Below are positions 26,351-32,975 of a stretch of 34,693 bases of DNA, piece after piece (within the stretch, counting starts at the first letter, position 1; each line of letters starts with the position of its first letter). The stretch spans positions 1-34,693 of the forward strand of contig JANWWQ010000016.1 in the NCBI GenBank assembly GCA_025055635.1, given 5' to 3'. Source of the stretch: Flavobacteriales bacterium (GTDB lineage: Bacteria > Bacteroidota > Bacteroidia > CAIKAF01). The notes below the pieces were generated by a model. That model was not told where the DNA came from. It saw nothing but the letters and a program-made list of their open reading frames with translations, and ran no database searches. The position numbers and the translations under genes are program-made.

Positions 26351-26902
26351 TCACACAACCCGGTACCGGTTCAGAAAATCATCCCAGTTCCAGAAAAGCA
26401 GTTCCAGCAAATCGCAAAGTTGTTTAAAGAAAACCGGATCAGGCTGGTTGAGTTTTTGATAATGTTCGTGCTGACATTCGTTGAGATTAAATTTAAAGAA
26501 TACTGCGAGGGCCAGAGCTTTGGTAAGGTTTTGAGAAGTTTTTAATAAGTCCGAAAGATATTTCTCATATTCCACAATGATTTCTTCGGCCACCTGCATA
26601 TCCCGGCGGCTGAAGCGTTCGGCAATTTCATGAATTATTAGCAGTTTGAGATCATCGGCTTTTTCCTGCGGAAAGTGATTGTAAAGTTTCAGGATGTTGG
26701 CTGCAAATATTAAATATGTAAAAGCTTCCTGGTCTTCCGTTTTAATTTCCGGTGATTTCTGAAAATGCTTTTGATTATTGAGGAAATCAGCGAGTTCGGG
26801 AAACACTTTCTCCACTACTTCGTAAATTGTTTGGCAGAAGACAGCCACAAGGGCATTTCGACGTATTTTTCGCTTAGTAAATAGAGCCGTTAATTTTTCC
26901 AT
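26351..26902 (-). CDS. Hypothetical helical protein
   Basis: 183 residues, not recognised. It appears largely alpha-helical and charged, with aromatic-rich patches near the C-terminus (LLELLFWNWDDFLNRYRVV). It has no signal peptide, no membrane span and no cysteine cluster, and only isolated Cys residues. A HEIAERFSRRD stretch at about 90-100 resembles a metal or nucleotide-domain helix but is too weak to call. It starts 11 bases after the lhgO stop on the same strand, so it is probably cotranscribed with lhgO. It is the last gene of the minus-strand group and converges on the acyltransferase gene. Coding character (ATG start, in-family codon use) looks real. Confidence 0.7.
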   Translation of the reverse strand: MEKLTALFTKRKIRRNALVAVFCQTIYEVVEKVFPELADFLNNQKHFQKSPEIKTEDQEAFTYLIFAANILKLYNHFPQEKADDLKLLIIHEIAERFSRRDMQVAEEIIVEYEKYLSDLLKTSQNLTKALALAVFFKFNLNECQHEHYQKLNQPDPVFFKQLCDLLELLFWNWDDFLNRYRVV

Positions 26903-26913
26903 TTTAATAATGC

Positions 26914-28146
26914 TTATACTAAAGATTTCAATTCAAAATGTTTCTGGGCCATGTTGGCAATTTCTTCGCCTATGGCCAGGGCGGCCGTAGCAGCGGGAGA
27001 AGGAGCATTAAGTACATGTAAGCTCCGTGGGCCATATTCAATCTTAAAGTCGTCAATCATTTCCCCATCGGGTCCCAGGGCCATGGCTCTCACTCCCGAC
27101 CTGGCCGGTACTATTTCGTCCTCCCGCAGAGAGGGAATGAGCCGCTGAAGGGTCTTTAGAAATCGCTTTTTTGAGAAGGCCCTCCGATACTCGTCCAGAC
27201 CGAATTTCCAATGTTTGGCAAAGAACTTCCAGGTACTTAAATGACTGAAGGCTTCCAGGGTGTCCACAAGGCTAAAGTCGGTTTTGCCGTAGCCCTCGCG
27301 TTTGAATGTGAACACTGCATTGGGCCCGCATTCCACGCCTCCATGGATCATGCGTGTGAAATGGACGCCCAAAAAGGGAAATTTAGGGTTAGGTACAGGA
27401 TAGATGAGATGCTTCACCTTATGGACCGCATGGGGAGCTAACTCATAATAGTCCCCCCGAAAACCCAGGATATGGCTCTTCGGGCGAAGTCCTTCCCGAC
27501 GTGCCAGGCGATCGCTGTGCAGGCCAGCACAATACACTACAAAACGGGCCGATAGGCTACCAGCTGGACCTGCCAACCGGGTCAGTTTTTCCCCCACCTC
27601 CACGTGTCGCACCGGCCAGTGTGTCATTACTGTGTTTGAGGAAGAGATTTTTATAAAGAGCTCGGCTAATTTTTCAGTAACGGCGCGGAAATCACATATA
27701 CCCGTAACGGGCACGTAAACTGCTTGGAGGCCCGCGCAGTATGGTTCACGCTCCCGAATGAAATCGGGACCGACCATTTGGATACCCTCAATACCGTTAG
27801 CTTGGCCGCGCTCAAAAATTTTCTGCAAACCGGGCAGTTCGCTCTCTTCAACGGCTACTATAAGCTTGCCACAGACTTCATGCGGCACGCCATGTTCCCT
27901 ACAGAATGCTACCAGTTCCTTTCGTCCATGGACGCAGTTACGGGCTTTGTATGACCCTGGTTTATAGTAAATACCACTGTGGATAACCCCGCTATTGTTG
28001 CCAGTCTGGTGCTCAGCCAGGCGTTTCTCTTTTTCCAACAAGACGATGCGGGCTTCAGGATACCGGCGGGCAAGCTTGAAAGCTGTAGCTGTTCCAACAA
28101 TTCCTCCACCAACGACAGCGATATCCCAGACTTCTTGTTCAGACAT
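26914..28146 (-). CDS. lhgO: L-2-hydroxyglutarate oxidase/dehydrogenase
   Basis: 410 residues, a DAO-type FAD enzyme. The dinucleotide motif DIAVVGGGIVGTATA (8-22) is followed by EHQTGNNSGVIHSGIYYKPGSYKA, which is diagnostic of the LhgO group. Later blocks are VTGICDFRAVTEKLAE, YCAGLHSDRLARREGL, FPFLGVHFTRMIHGGVECGPNAVFTFKREGY and a C-terminal HVLNAPSPAATAALAIGEEIA. It oxidises L-2-hydroxyglutarate, a side product of 2-oxoglutarate-using dehydrogenases, back to 2-oxoglutarate, passing electrons to the membrane quinone pool. It acts as metabolite repair or in lysine/glutarate breakdown. No glutarate genes are next to it, so repair is the simpler reading. A small gene follows by 11 bases; pyrE precedes by 86 bases. 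Confidence 0.93.
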   Translation of the reverse strand: MSEQEVWDIAVVGGGIVGTATAFKLARRYPEARIVLLEKEKRLAEHQTGNNSGVIHSGIYYKPGSYKARNCVHGRKELVAFCREHGVPHEVCGKLIVAVEESELPGLQKIFERGQANGIEGIQMVGPDFIREREPYCAGLQAVYVPVTGICDFRAVTEKLAELFIKISSSNTVMTHWPVRHVEVGEKLTRLAGPAGSLSARFVVYCAGLHSDRLARREGLRPKSHILGFRGDYYELAPHAVHKVKHLIYPVPNPKFPFLGVHFTRMIHGGVECGPNAVFTFKREGYGKTDFSLVDTLEAFSHLSTWKFFAKHWKFGLDEYRRAFSKKRFLKTLQRLIPSLREDEIVPARSGVRAMALGPDGEMIDDFKIEYGPRSLHVLNAPSPAATAALAIGEEIANMAQKHFELKSLV

Positions 28147-28232
28147 TTGAAATGCAAAGTTACCCTAGTGGGTAGGGGCTTTCCGGAACAGCCAAAACCC
28201 GTAAGTTAATTTTTTATCAACACATTTTTAAC

Positions 28233-28877
28233 TCATTCCAAGCCCCAGTGGGCCGGAGACTCTCGCCACGTTCGGAGAATGGTCATATCGTTTGTCTTCA
28301 GGATACCGCGCCCTGCGGCCACTTCCATGCAAACGTCGTAATTGCAAATGCTGTACAACACAACTTCATGGCTGTCAAAAGCTTTTCTGGTCTCCGGAAA
28401 ATCGTAATCAAAAATTGCCAGCACGTATTTGACCTGAGCTCCTTTGGCCCGCAAGGCTTCCACTGCACGCAGGCTACTCTGTCCGGTACTTACCAAGTCT
28501 TCCACTACCAGGACCAGGGCTCCTGTTTCCAAGCGGCCCTCTATCTGGTTGCCCAAGCCGTGTTCCTTAGGGCTACTTCGTACATAAAGGAAGGGCAGAT
28601 CCAAAGCATCGGCCAGCAAGGCCCCGTGGGGTATGCCGCCTGTTGCCACGCCGGCTATGGCCTCCGGTCGCCAACCCTGCTGATGAACCCCTTCTCGTAA
28701 TACCTCTTTTATGAAGGAGCGCACCTGAGGGAAGGAAAGCGTTAGCCGGTTATCGGTATAAATAGGTGACAACCATCCGGAGGCCCAGCGAAAAGGCTCT
28801 TGAGGCCGCCATTGTACGGCACCTATGTCCAGTAGGTAGGAAGCCAATTTTAGGGCTGCCTCTTTGTTCAAGAGCAC
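28233..28877 (-). CDS. pyrE: Orotate phosphoribosyltransferase
   Basis: 214 residues from GTG 28877. No ATG exists between the upstream in-frame stop and the conserved region; TTG 28883, GTG 28877 and TTG 28871 are the only usual starts. I chose GTG because homologues begin about three residues before NKExA. It transfers the ribose-phosphate of PRPP to orotate to give OMP in pyrimidine synthesis. Seen motifs are FRWASGWLSPIYTDNR, GVATGGIPHGALLADAL, the PRPP loop LVVEDLVSTGQSSLRA at about 124-138 and the flexible loop VRSSPKEHG with its catalytic Lys. Complete. It lies 57 bases downstream of trxA on the same strand. Confidence 0.95.
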   Translation of the reverse strand: MLLNKEAALKLASYLLDIGAVQWRPQEPFRWASGWLSPIYTDNRLTLSFPQVRSFIKEVLREGVHQQGWRPEAIAGVATGGIPHGALLADALDLPFLYVRSSPKEHGLGNQIEGRLETGALVLVVEDLVSTGQSSLRAVEALRAKGAQVKYVLAIFDYDFPETRKAFDSHEVVLYSICNYDVCMEVAAGRGILKTNDMTILRTWRESPAHWGLE

Positions 28878-28934
28878 AGGCAAAGATGGCTAAAAAGCTA
28901 CAAAAGGCCGAATCTCTCTACTTTAAACCACTTC

Positions 28935-29297
28935 TTACTGGAAATTCTTTAAGGCCGAAGGGGTGGCCAAAACCGCAAGTTTTTCTCTCAGAATGCTTTC
29001 TAGCTCGGCTGCGGGCAAAACGCCCGATTGACGCCACACAATTTCGCCTTTGTGGAACAGGATCAAGGTGGGGACGCCTCGGATATGATATGCGGATGCC
29101 ACCAAAGGATTCTGGTCAACATCTACCTTAATGATGGTGAGACTATCCCCCAGCCGGGATTTAACCTGTTCTAGAATAGGCTTAAGCATTTTGCAAGGGC
29201 CGCACCATTCGGCAAAGAAGTCCACAAGCACAGGTTTATCCGAACGAATTAATTCGGAAAATGTGGGTTGGTTGTTTTGATTATTAGAGGGATTCAT
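28935..29297 (-). CDS. trxA: Thioredoxin
   Basis: 120 residues, single thioredoxin fold with the redox motif WCGPCK at 31-36 and cis-proline in GVPTL near 73-77. FSELIRSDKPVLVDFFAE and KVDVDQNPLVASAYHIRGVPT are standard. There is no signal peptide, so it is cytoplasmic. The ATG overlaps the stop of the upstream DUF2892-like gene by 4 bases, so the two are coupled. Because it is cotranscribed with that Cys-rich membrane protein under a Crp/Fnr gene, I infer it is a specialised thioredoxin for reactive-sulfur or oxidant stress rather than the main one. The sequence alone cannot prove that. Confidence 0.94.
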   Translation of the reverse strand: MNPSNNQNNQPTFSELIRSDKPVLVDFFAEWCGPCKMLKPILEQVKSRLGDSLTIIKVDVDQNPLVASAYHIRGVPTLILFHKGEIVWRQSGVLPAAELESILREKLAVLATPSALKNFQ

Positions 29298-29584
29298 TGC
29301 GGTGTGTTTTTATTTTCAAGGGAATGAATTTGTGGGGGCAGGGCCTGTTGGCCGGCCGTGTCTGCCGGATTAATGGAGCAATATCCACCGGCACAAGTAC
29401 CGCCAGCACACCCAAAAGCCAATATCCCCATCAGCATGAAATATGCGCCAAAAAGGATACCCCACCCAAATCCTACACGGGAGGAATGCACAATTATTAA
29501 ACCACCGAGGGCTGTATAGAGCACGCGTATAGCATTCCACCCCTTAGTAACTCTATGTTTCAAGTTTTGGAAAATCAGTTTCAT
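29294..29584 (-). CDS. Small Cys-rich inner-membrane protein, DUF2892/YgaP-like
   Basis: 96 residues with two membrane helices (about 20-38 and 43-60), in the pattern of the short DUF2892 proteins of Bacteroidota (RVLYTALGGLIIV, then a GILFGAYFMLMGILAFG). After the second helix comes a cysteine cluster GCAGGTCAGGYC (three Cys, four residues apart), which could bind a metal or carry sulfur. The tail is hydrophilic and ends in an Asn/Pro-rich stretch. YgaP-type proteins couple such helices to a rhodanese sulfurtransferase domain; no rhodanese is present here. The ATG at 29584 is 156 bases from the Crp/Fnr stop, with a palindrome between, and its stop overlaps trxA by 4 bases. Confidence 0.8.
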   Translation of the reverse strand: MKLIFQNLKHRVTKGWNAIRVLYTALGGLIIVHSSRVGFGWGILFGAYFMLMGILAFGCAGGTCAGGYCSINPADTAGQQALPPQIHSLENKNTPQ

Positions 29585-29618
29585 TTTTATTTAGTATTTA
29601 TCATTACCACAAGTTAAA

Positions 29619-29637
29619 TAATTCAATTTTTGAATTA
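29619..29637. promoter_or_regulatory. Palindromic candidate operator upstream of the DUF2892-trxA genes
   Basis: TAATTCAATTTTTGAATTA is a perfect 8-base inverted repeat around a TTT centre (arms 29619-29626 and 29630-29637). Its size and spacing fit a Crp/Fnr dimer site, though the half-site TTCAA differs from the classical TTGAT of Fnr. It lies 35 bases before the ATG of the DUF2892-like gene, just after the Crp/Fnr gene. A direct control by that regulator is inferred. AT-rich palindromes of this length can also arise by chance or act as a weak terminator. Confidence 0.5.
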
Positions 29638-29740
29638 AAAGACTTTCAAAACCATGTAATTATTGAATTTACATCACAAAGTTCCGCAAACATTGTGCCC
29701 GATATTGGTAACAGGTGTTACACGCTTTTTTCTAACACGA

Positions 29741-30394
29741 TCAAAATTTTGAAAGCAGCTTGATCTGGTTGCGGTACAAAAGGAGGCGTCCCTCGTTTTC
29801 CATTTTTTTCAAAAGTCGGGATATTACGACACGGGAACTGGCTAATTCGCGGGCAATTTCTTCGTGGGATAAATTGATGAGGCGGCTGCCGGACTGTTCC
29901 GAACGCATCCGCAGGTAGCTTTCCAGACGTTGGTCAAGATGGTGAAAGGCCACTTCATCCAGGGCATGGAGAAGTTCGTGAAAGCGACGCCGGATCGTTT
30001 TCATCACGAAGCTTTTCCACGTGGGGTAGCGGACCAGCCAATCATCCATTAGGGCCACAGGCAGGGCCACATAAACTACCGCTTCCTCGGCCTCGGCCCT
30101 CACTTCACTGGGGTGTTGCTGCATACAACAGGTGAAGGTCATGGCGCATGTTTCGCCCGGATGCACAAAATACAGCAATAGCTCCCGGCCTTCTTCGTCG
30201 CGGCGCATCACCTTAATCAGGCCCTTGAGTACCAAGGGCATAAACTTCACAATTTGTCCATAATCTACAATGGTTCTGCCTTCCTCCACAGACTTCCCCT
30301 GCCCCAGACTACAGATCTCATCCAGCAATTCGCTCTCAAAAACGTCGCGGAATTCTTGACGAAGCAAATCCTGCCAGGAAACCTCAGATTCCAT
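29741..30394 (-). CDS. Crp/Fnr family transcriptional regulator
   Basis: 217 residues from ATG 30394; a TTG start 19 codons earlier is possible but adds residues not seen in relatives. The cyclic-nucleotide-binding-like beta-roll fills about 15-135 (DYGQIVKFMPLVLKGLIKVMRRDEEGRELLLYFVHPGE), with a dimer helix at about 130-165 and a winged helix-turn-helix at about 174-200 (LSHEEIARELASSRVVISRLLKKME). Instead of the cAMP phosphate-binding arginine region it has GETCAMTFTCCM with C83, C89 and C90, which relatives in this phylum conserve. This suggests thiol chemistry rather than cAMP sensing; the N-terminal Fe-S cysteines of Fnr are not present. It is followed on the same strand by DUF2892-like and trxA genes, probable targets. 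Confidence 0.9.
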   Translation of the reverse strand: MESEVSWQDLLRQEFRDVFESELLDEICSLGQGKSVEEGRTIVDYGQIVKFMPLVLKGLIKVMRRDEEGRELLLYFVHPGETCAMTFTCCMQQHPSEVRAEAEEAVVYVALPVALMDDWLVRYPTWKSFVMKTIRRRFHELLHALDEVAFHHLDQRLESYLRMRSEQSGSRLINLSHEEIARELASSRVVISRLLKKMENEGRLLLYRNQIKLLSKF

Positions 30395-30867
30395 GAGTGG
30401 CAGCGAAGATACGCATTTAAAGTAGGAATTAAGTCTGATCTCAAGGGACAAAGGGAAAAATTCAGGATATTTCTCGCTAAAAGAATCTGAAAAATTTCAA
30501 ATTCTTCATGGTCCTTCCCACAAAACATACATCATACATATAATCTCTAATAAACTCGCTACCACACTTTTTTCCTTTATTACGAAAAGGAATCTTCTCC
30601 TCAGCTTGGTTTAAATAAGCGATATTGAGCAAAAGATGGAGGGTTTAAATTTACCAATCAATCTGTAAATTAATCAGAAATCCCAGGAATTAACCAACAT
30701 AACTTTTATATAAATATTCACAGGACTTCTAAATCTATAGTTTATTGTTCCCCTTTTTTTAATTTTGGACCATTATCAGCTTTTAATAAGGTTCCGGTAT
30801 AATTAATAATAAATTGGCCTAATCTACAATATAAACCCTAAGAACGAATTAATCACGGGCATTCTGC
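30395..30867. other. AT-rich intergenic region upstream of the Crp/Fnr gene
   Basis: About 470 bases of low-GC DNA between the Crp/Fnr gene and the restriction cassette. No coding frame or RNA gene was seen. The part nearest 30394 should hold the regulator's promoter (minus strand), but no clean TTTG / TAnnTTTG pair was found. The AT bias continues into the restriction genes. Confidence 0.6.
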
Positions 30868-30880
30868 TATGAAACAAACC
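30868..30880 (+). repeat. Left flanking inverted repeat of the restriction-modification cassette
   Basis: TATGAAACAAACC at 30868-30880 is matched in inverted orientation at 32326-32338 with 12 of 13 bases equal. It lies 14 bases beyond the end of the nuclease gene. The pair encloses just the two restriction-modification genes. Confidence 0.5.
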
Positions 30881-30894
30881 TCCTCTACGGGGAG

Positions 30895-31392
30895 TTATCT
30901 TTTAACAGGTAAGCCTAACCAACTCAACGGCAATTCATTAAACTTGTAATGACAGTTGACGCTTTGAATATATTCTAAAACATCTTTATATTGAGGTTGC
31001 TTAAACCAGTCGCTTAACACATACACATACTCAACCCTTAAGCCCAAGGGTGTTACAAGTTTCAGGTATTGTTTTCTTTTAAAGTCACAGGTCTGAAGTT
31101 TTTCATCAACCGAACCCGCAACTTCTTGGTATTTTACTTCAATAATGAACAGCGTTTCCCTCACTATCACAAGTATGGCATCATCTGGCAGTAATTTTCG
31201 GCTAATGATATGTTTCCAATTTATATTATTCTCCTCTAAAAATTTATAAAATTCATGTTTTTTAAAACATCGAGCCACTAATTCATCATCAAAGTAAACC
31301 CCGTATCCAGCTTTATTACCTGACTTGTGTACGGAATATCCGGGAATTTTAGATAGTAAAATATTTAAATCAACTTTTCCTTCAAATCTCAA
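30895..31392 (-). CDS. Type II restriction endonuclease, PD-(D/E)xK type
   Basis: 165 residues from TTG 31392. The frame opens only a little further upstream and holds no ATG or GTG there. The nuclease core is seen as PDD (69-71), then LFIIEVKYQ with Glu85-x-Lys87, followed by GSVDEKLQTCDFKRKQYLKL. This gives the PD...ExK active site that binds Mg2+. No HNH or GIY-YIG motif is present. It is read after the methyltransferase gene with only 5 bases between, the usual order that lets protection appear first. The size suggests a small type II enzyme; the recognition site should match that of the partner methylase. The DNA is clearly AT-rich compared with neighbours, which points to horizontal transfer. 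No stop or frameshift is seen in the conserved part, so it is probably active. Confidence 0.82.
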   Translation of the reverse strand: MRFEGKVDLNILLSKIPGYSVHKSGNKAGYGVYFDDELVARCFKKHEFYKFLEENNINWKHIISRKLLPDDAILVIVRETLFIIEVKYQEVAGSVDEKLQTCDFKRKQYLKLVTPLGLRVEYVYVLSDWFKQPQYKDVLEYIQSVNCHYKFNELPLSWLGLPVKR

Positions 31393-31397
31393 ACCAG

Positions 31398-32276
31398 TTA
31401 AGGTATTCGCCCCGCCAAGCCCGCCTTTCTTAATTCCAGCGAATCAAAAAGTTGTAGTTTAATTTTATTTCCCTTAATATATTCTTCCAGGCGTTTTTTG
31501 GAAAGACGCACATATTCCTCTTCAAGCTCACAACCCACAAAATATCTATTAAGTTTTATTGCAGCTAATCCTGTTGTTGAACTTCCCGCGAAGGGATCGA
31601 AAATAAGATCTTTTTCGCGCGTGCTCGCCAAAATGATTCTTTCAAGCAGCCGAAGGGGTTTTTGCGTAGGATGTTTCCCGAAAAGCTTTTCATCGCCGTT
31701 AGGCGTCGGAATTGTCCAAACTGTTTTCATTTGTTTTCCTCCGTTTAATTTCCGCATCTCTTCATAATTAAAGAAATGCTTGGAGTATTTATTTTTAGCT
31801 GCCCAGATTATGGTCTCAGTGGAGTGGGTGAAATACCTACAGGATAAGTTAGGGGGAGGATTGGGTTTCTCCCATGTGATATCATTTAATATTTTCATGC
31901 CCAGTTGTTGGATGGCAAAACCCACTGAATAAATGACATGGTGGGTGCCTGAAACCCATATTGTTCCATTTGGCTTTAATAATTTCTGGCAGCGCGAGAG
32001 CCAAGAGACATTAAAATCGTGATTCTTCTCTATTCCCTTAGACTGATCCCACTTGCCTTTGTCCACTTTTGCCATTTTTCCTGCATGGCAAGTAATACCG
32101 CCATTTGATAAAAAATATGGAGGATCAGCAAAGATCATATCAAAAATGCCTTCAGGATACCTTTTAATTAAAATATCCATAAATTCAATACAGTTCATCT
32201 GATACAAGAATATTCCCACGCTATCGTCCTTAAAAACACAATTTTCTGATGGAAAATCAAAGGTTTGACCAACCAT
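31398..32276 (-). CDS. Type II DNA adenine methyltransferase, beta class, DpnA/M.HinfI-like
   Basis: 292 residues. Motif IV DPPYFLSNGG lies at 51-60 and the AdoMet motif I DPFAGSSTTG at 227-236; this order (IV before I) defines the beta class, which makes N6-methyladenine or N4-methylcytosine. DPPY favours adenine. The stretch IFADPPYFLSNGGIT...VDKGKWD and PPNLSCRYFTHSTETIIWA, then GKHPTQKP, follow DpnA (GATC) closely and M.HinfI (GANTC) next. GATC is the first guess for the target, but specificity is not proved. It protects host DNA against the nuclease encoded 5 bases downstream. Low GC and the flanking inverted repeats mark it as part of an acquired cassette. ATG 32276 gives the normal start of the family. 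Confidence 0.92.
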   Translation of the reverse strand: MVGQTFDFPSENCVFKDDSVGIFLYQMNCIEFMDILIKRYPEGIFDMIFADPPYFLSNGGITCHAGKMAKVDKGKWDQSKGIEKNHDFNVSWLSRCQKLLKPNGTIWVSGTHHVIYSVGFAIQQLGMKILNDITWEKPNPPPNLSCRYFTHSTETIIWAAKNKYSKHFFNYEEMRKLNGGKQMKTVWTIPTPNGDEKLFGKHPTQKPLRLLERIILASTREKDLIFDPFAGSSTTGLAAIKLNRYFVGCELEEEYVRLSKKRLEEYIKGNKIKLQLFDSLELRKAGLAGRIP

Positions 32277-32325
32277 ATCTTTTTAATCGTTATTTAAATT
32301 AAAGCATAGTTTAAAATGAAAGATG

Positions 32326-32338
32326 GGCTTGTTTCATA
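32326..32338 (-). repeat. Right flanking inverted repeat of the restriction-modification cassette
   Basis: GGCTTGTTTCATA, the reverse complement of TATGAAACAAGCC, pairs with the left copy at 30868-30880 with one mismatch. It is 50 bases upstream of the methyltransferase start. Confidence 0.5.
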
Positions 32339-32975
32339 CATATTCTCCCCAGCCATTTCTGACCCTGCTTTACCCTCGGGAGTGGAAGATTTTTATCCCC
32401 ATACATTCAAATGATATAAGATTGGATTTTTATTGAATCCGCATTTTACTCTATATCCATAAACCGAAATGATATTGCCTTATGCCCTATAGCAAAGGTA
32501 TTCACTTTTTTCATTCCATGTATCATACTCATAGTTTCATCCTGTTAACCTTTGGATTAACATTTTTTTGAGCGAAATTTTTTGGCTTGTTCTCACTTAA
32601 TTGGATGGTTGTACAGTATCAACTTTGTAAACAGGGAAGGAGGGGTCTTGAAGAATTTATTAAAGAAAAACGAGTAAGGCTTGTTGAAGGCGGAGGACGG
32701 CTTTGAGGTTTCTTCTGAGGAAACCGGAAGTATCTACCATCCGAGTCTAGACTCCAGGCACCTCAAGAGAGGTGGAAAATCCGAAGGAACCCCTCTTCTG
32801 CGTTCCTTTCCAAAGGCGGGTTTTTTTTTGCTCTCTTTCTAGAGGAAACGGACCCCCGTAAGGTTATAAAGGAGCGCCTATTGAGGCCCCAATTGTCTGC
32901 CAGGAAAAGCGATGAGTGAAAGAATCTACTCCACAGCTCCAACAATTTTTGCGAGAAGCTGTTATTCTGGGCAAG
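32339..32975 (+). other. Long leader/intergenic region upstream of the TonB-dependent receptor, with several hairpins
   Basis: 637 bases without a convincing gene. The first half is AT-rich; the second half (from about 32630) is richer in GC and holds three perfect short hairpins in 110 bases: GGTTTC/GAAACC (32707-32725), CACCTC/GAGGTG around the loop AAGA (32759-32774) and AAGGAAC/GTTCCTT (32784-32808). CAACTTTG at 32620-32627 is one base off the Bacteroidota -7 box; no good -33 box is in place. If transcription starts there, the receptor mRNA would have a structured 5' leader of about 340 bases. A 33-codon frame at 32605-32706 has no coding features I can defend. Confidence 0.5.
32784..32829 (+). 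terminator. Possible intrinsic terminator/attenuator in the receptor leader
   Basis: A seven-base stem (32784-32790 with 32802-32808, loop of 11) is followed, after 12 bases ending CGGG, by a run of nine T at 32821-32829. The distance between stem and T-run is longer than in a standard terminator, so an alternative fold would be needed. No plus-strand gene lies upstream to terminate, which leaves attenuation of the receptor transcript as an option. Confidence 0.25.

Noticed and set aside
29294-29584. Rhodanese or full YgaP protein
   Set aside because: Only the two-helix part and a Cys trio are present; there is no rhodanese domain or CRxG active-site loop.
32605-32706. 33-codon leader peptide before the receptor
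   Set aside because: No ribosome site, no conserved pattern and ordinary chance length; kept only as a note in the leader entry.
32760-32810. Cobalamin riboswitch upstream of the TonB receptor
   Set aside because: Only a GGTGGAAAATCC-like piece is present; the conserved CCCGCAACTGT-type box and the usual flanking helices are not found, so I list it only as a structured leader.
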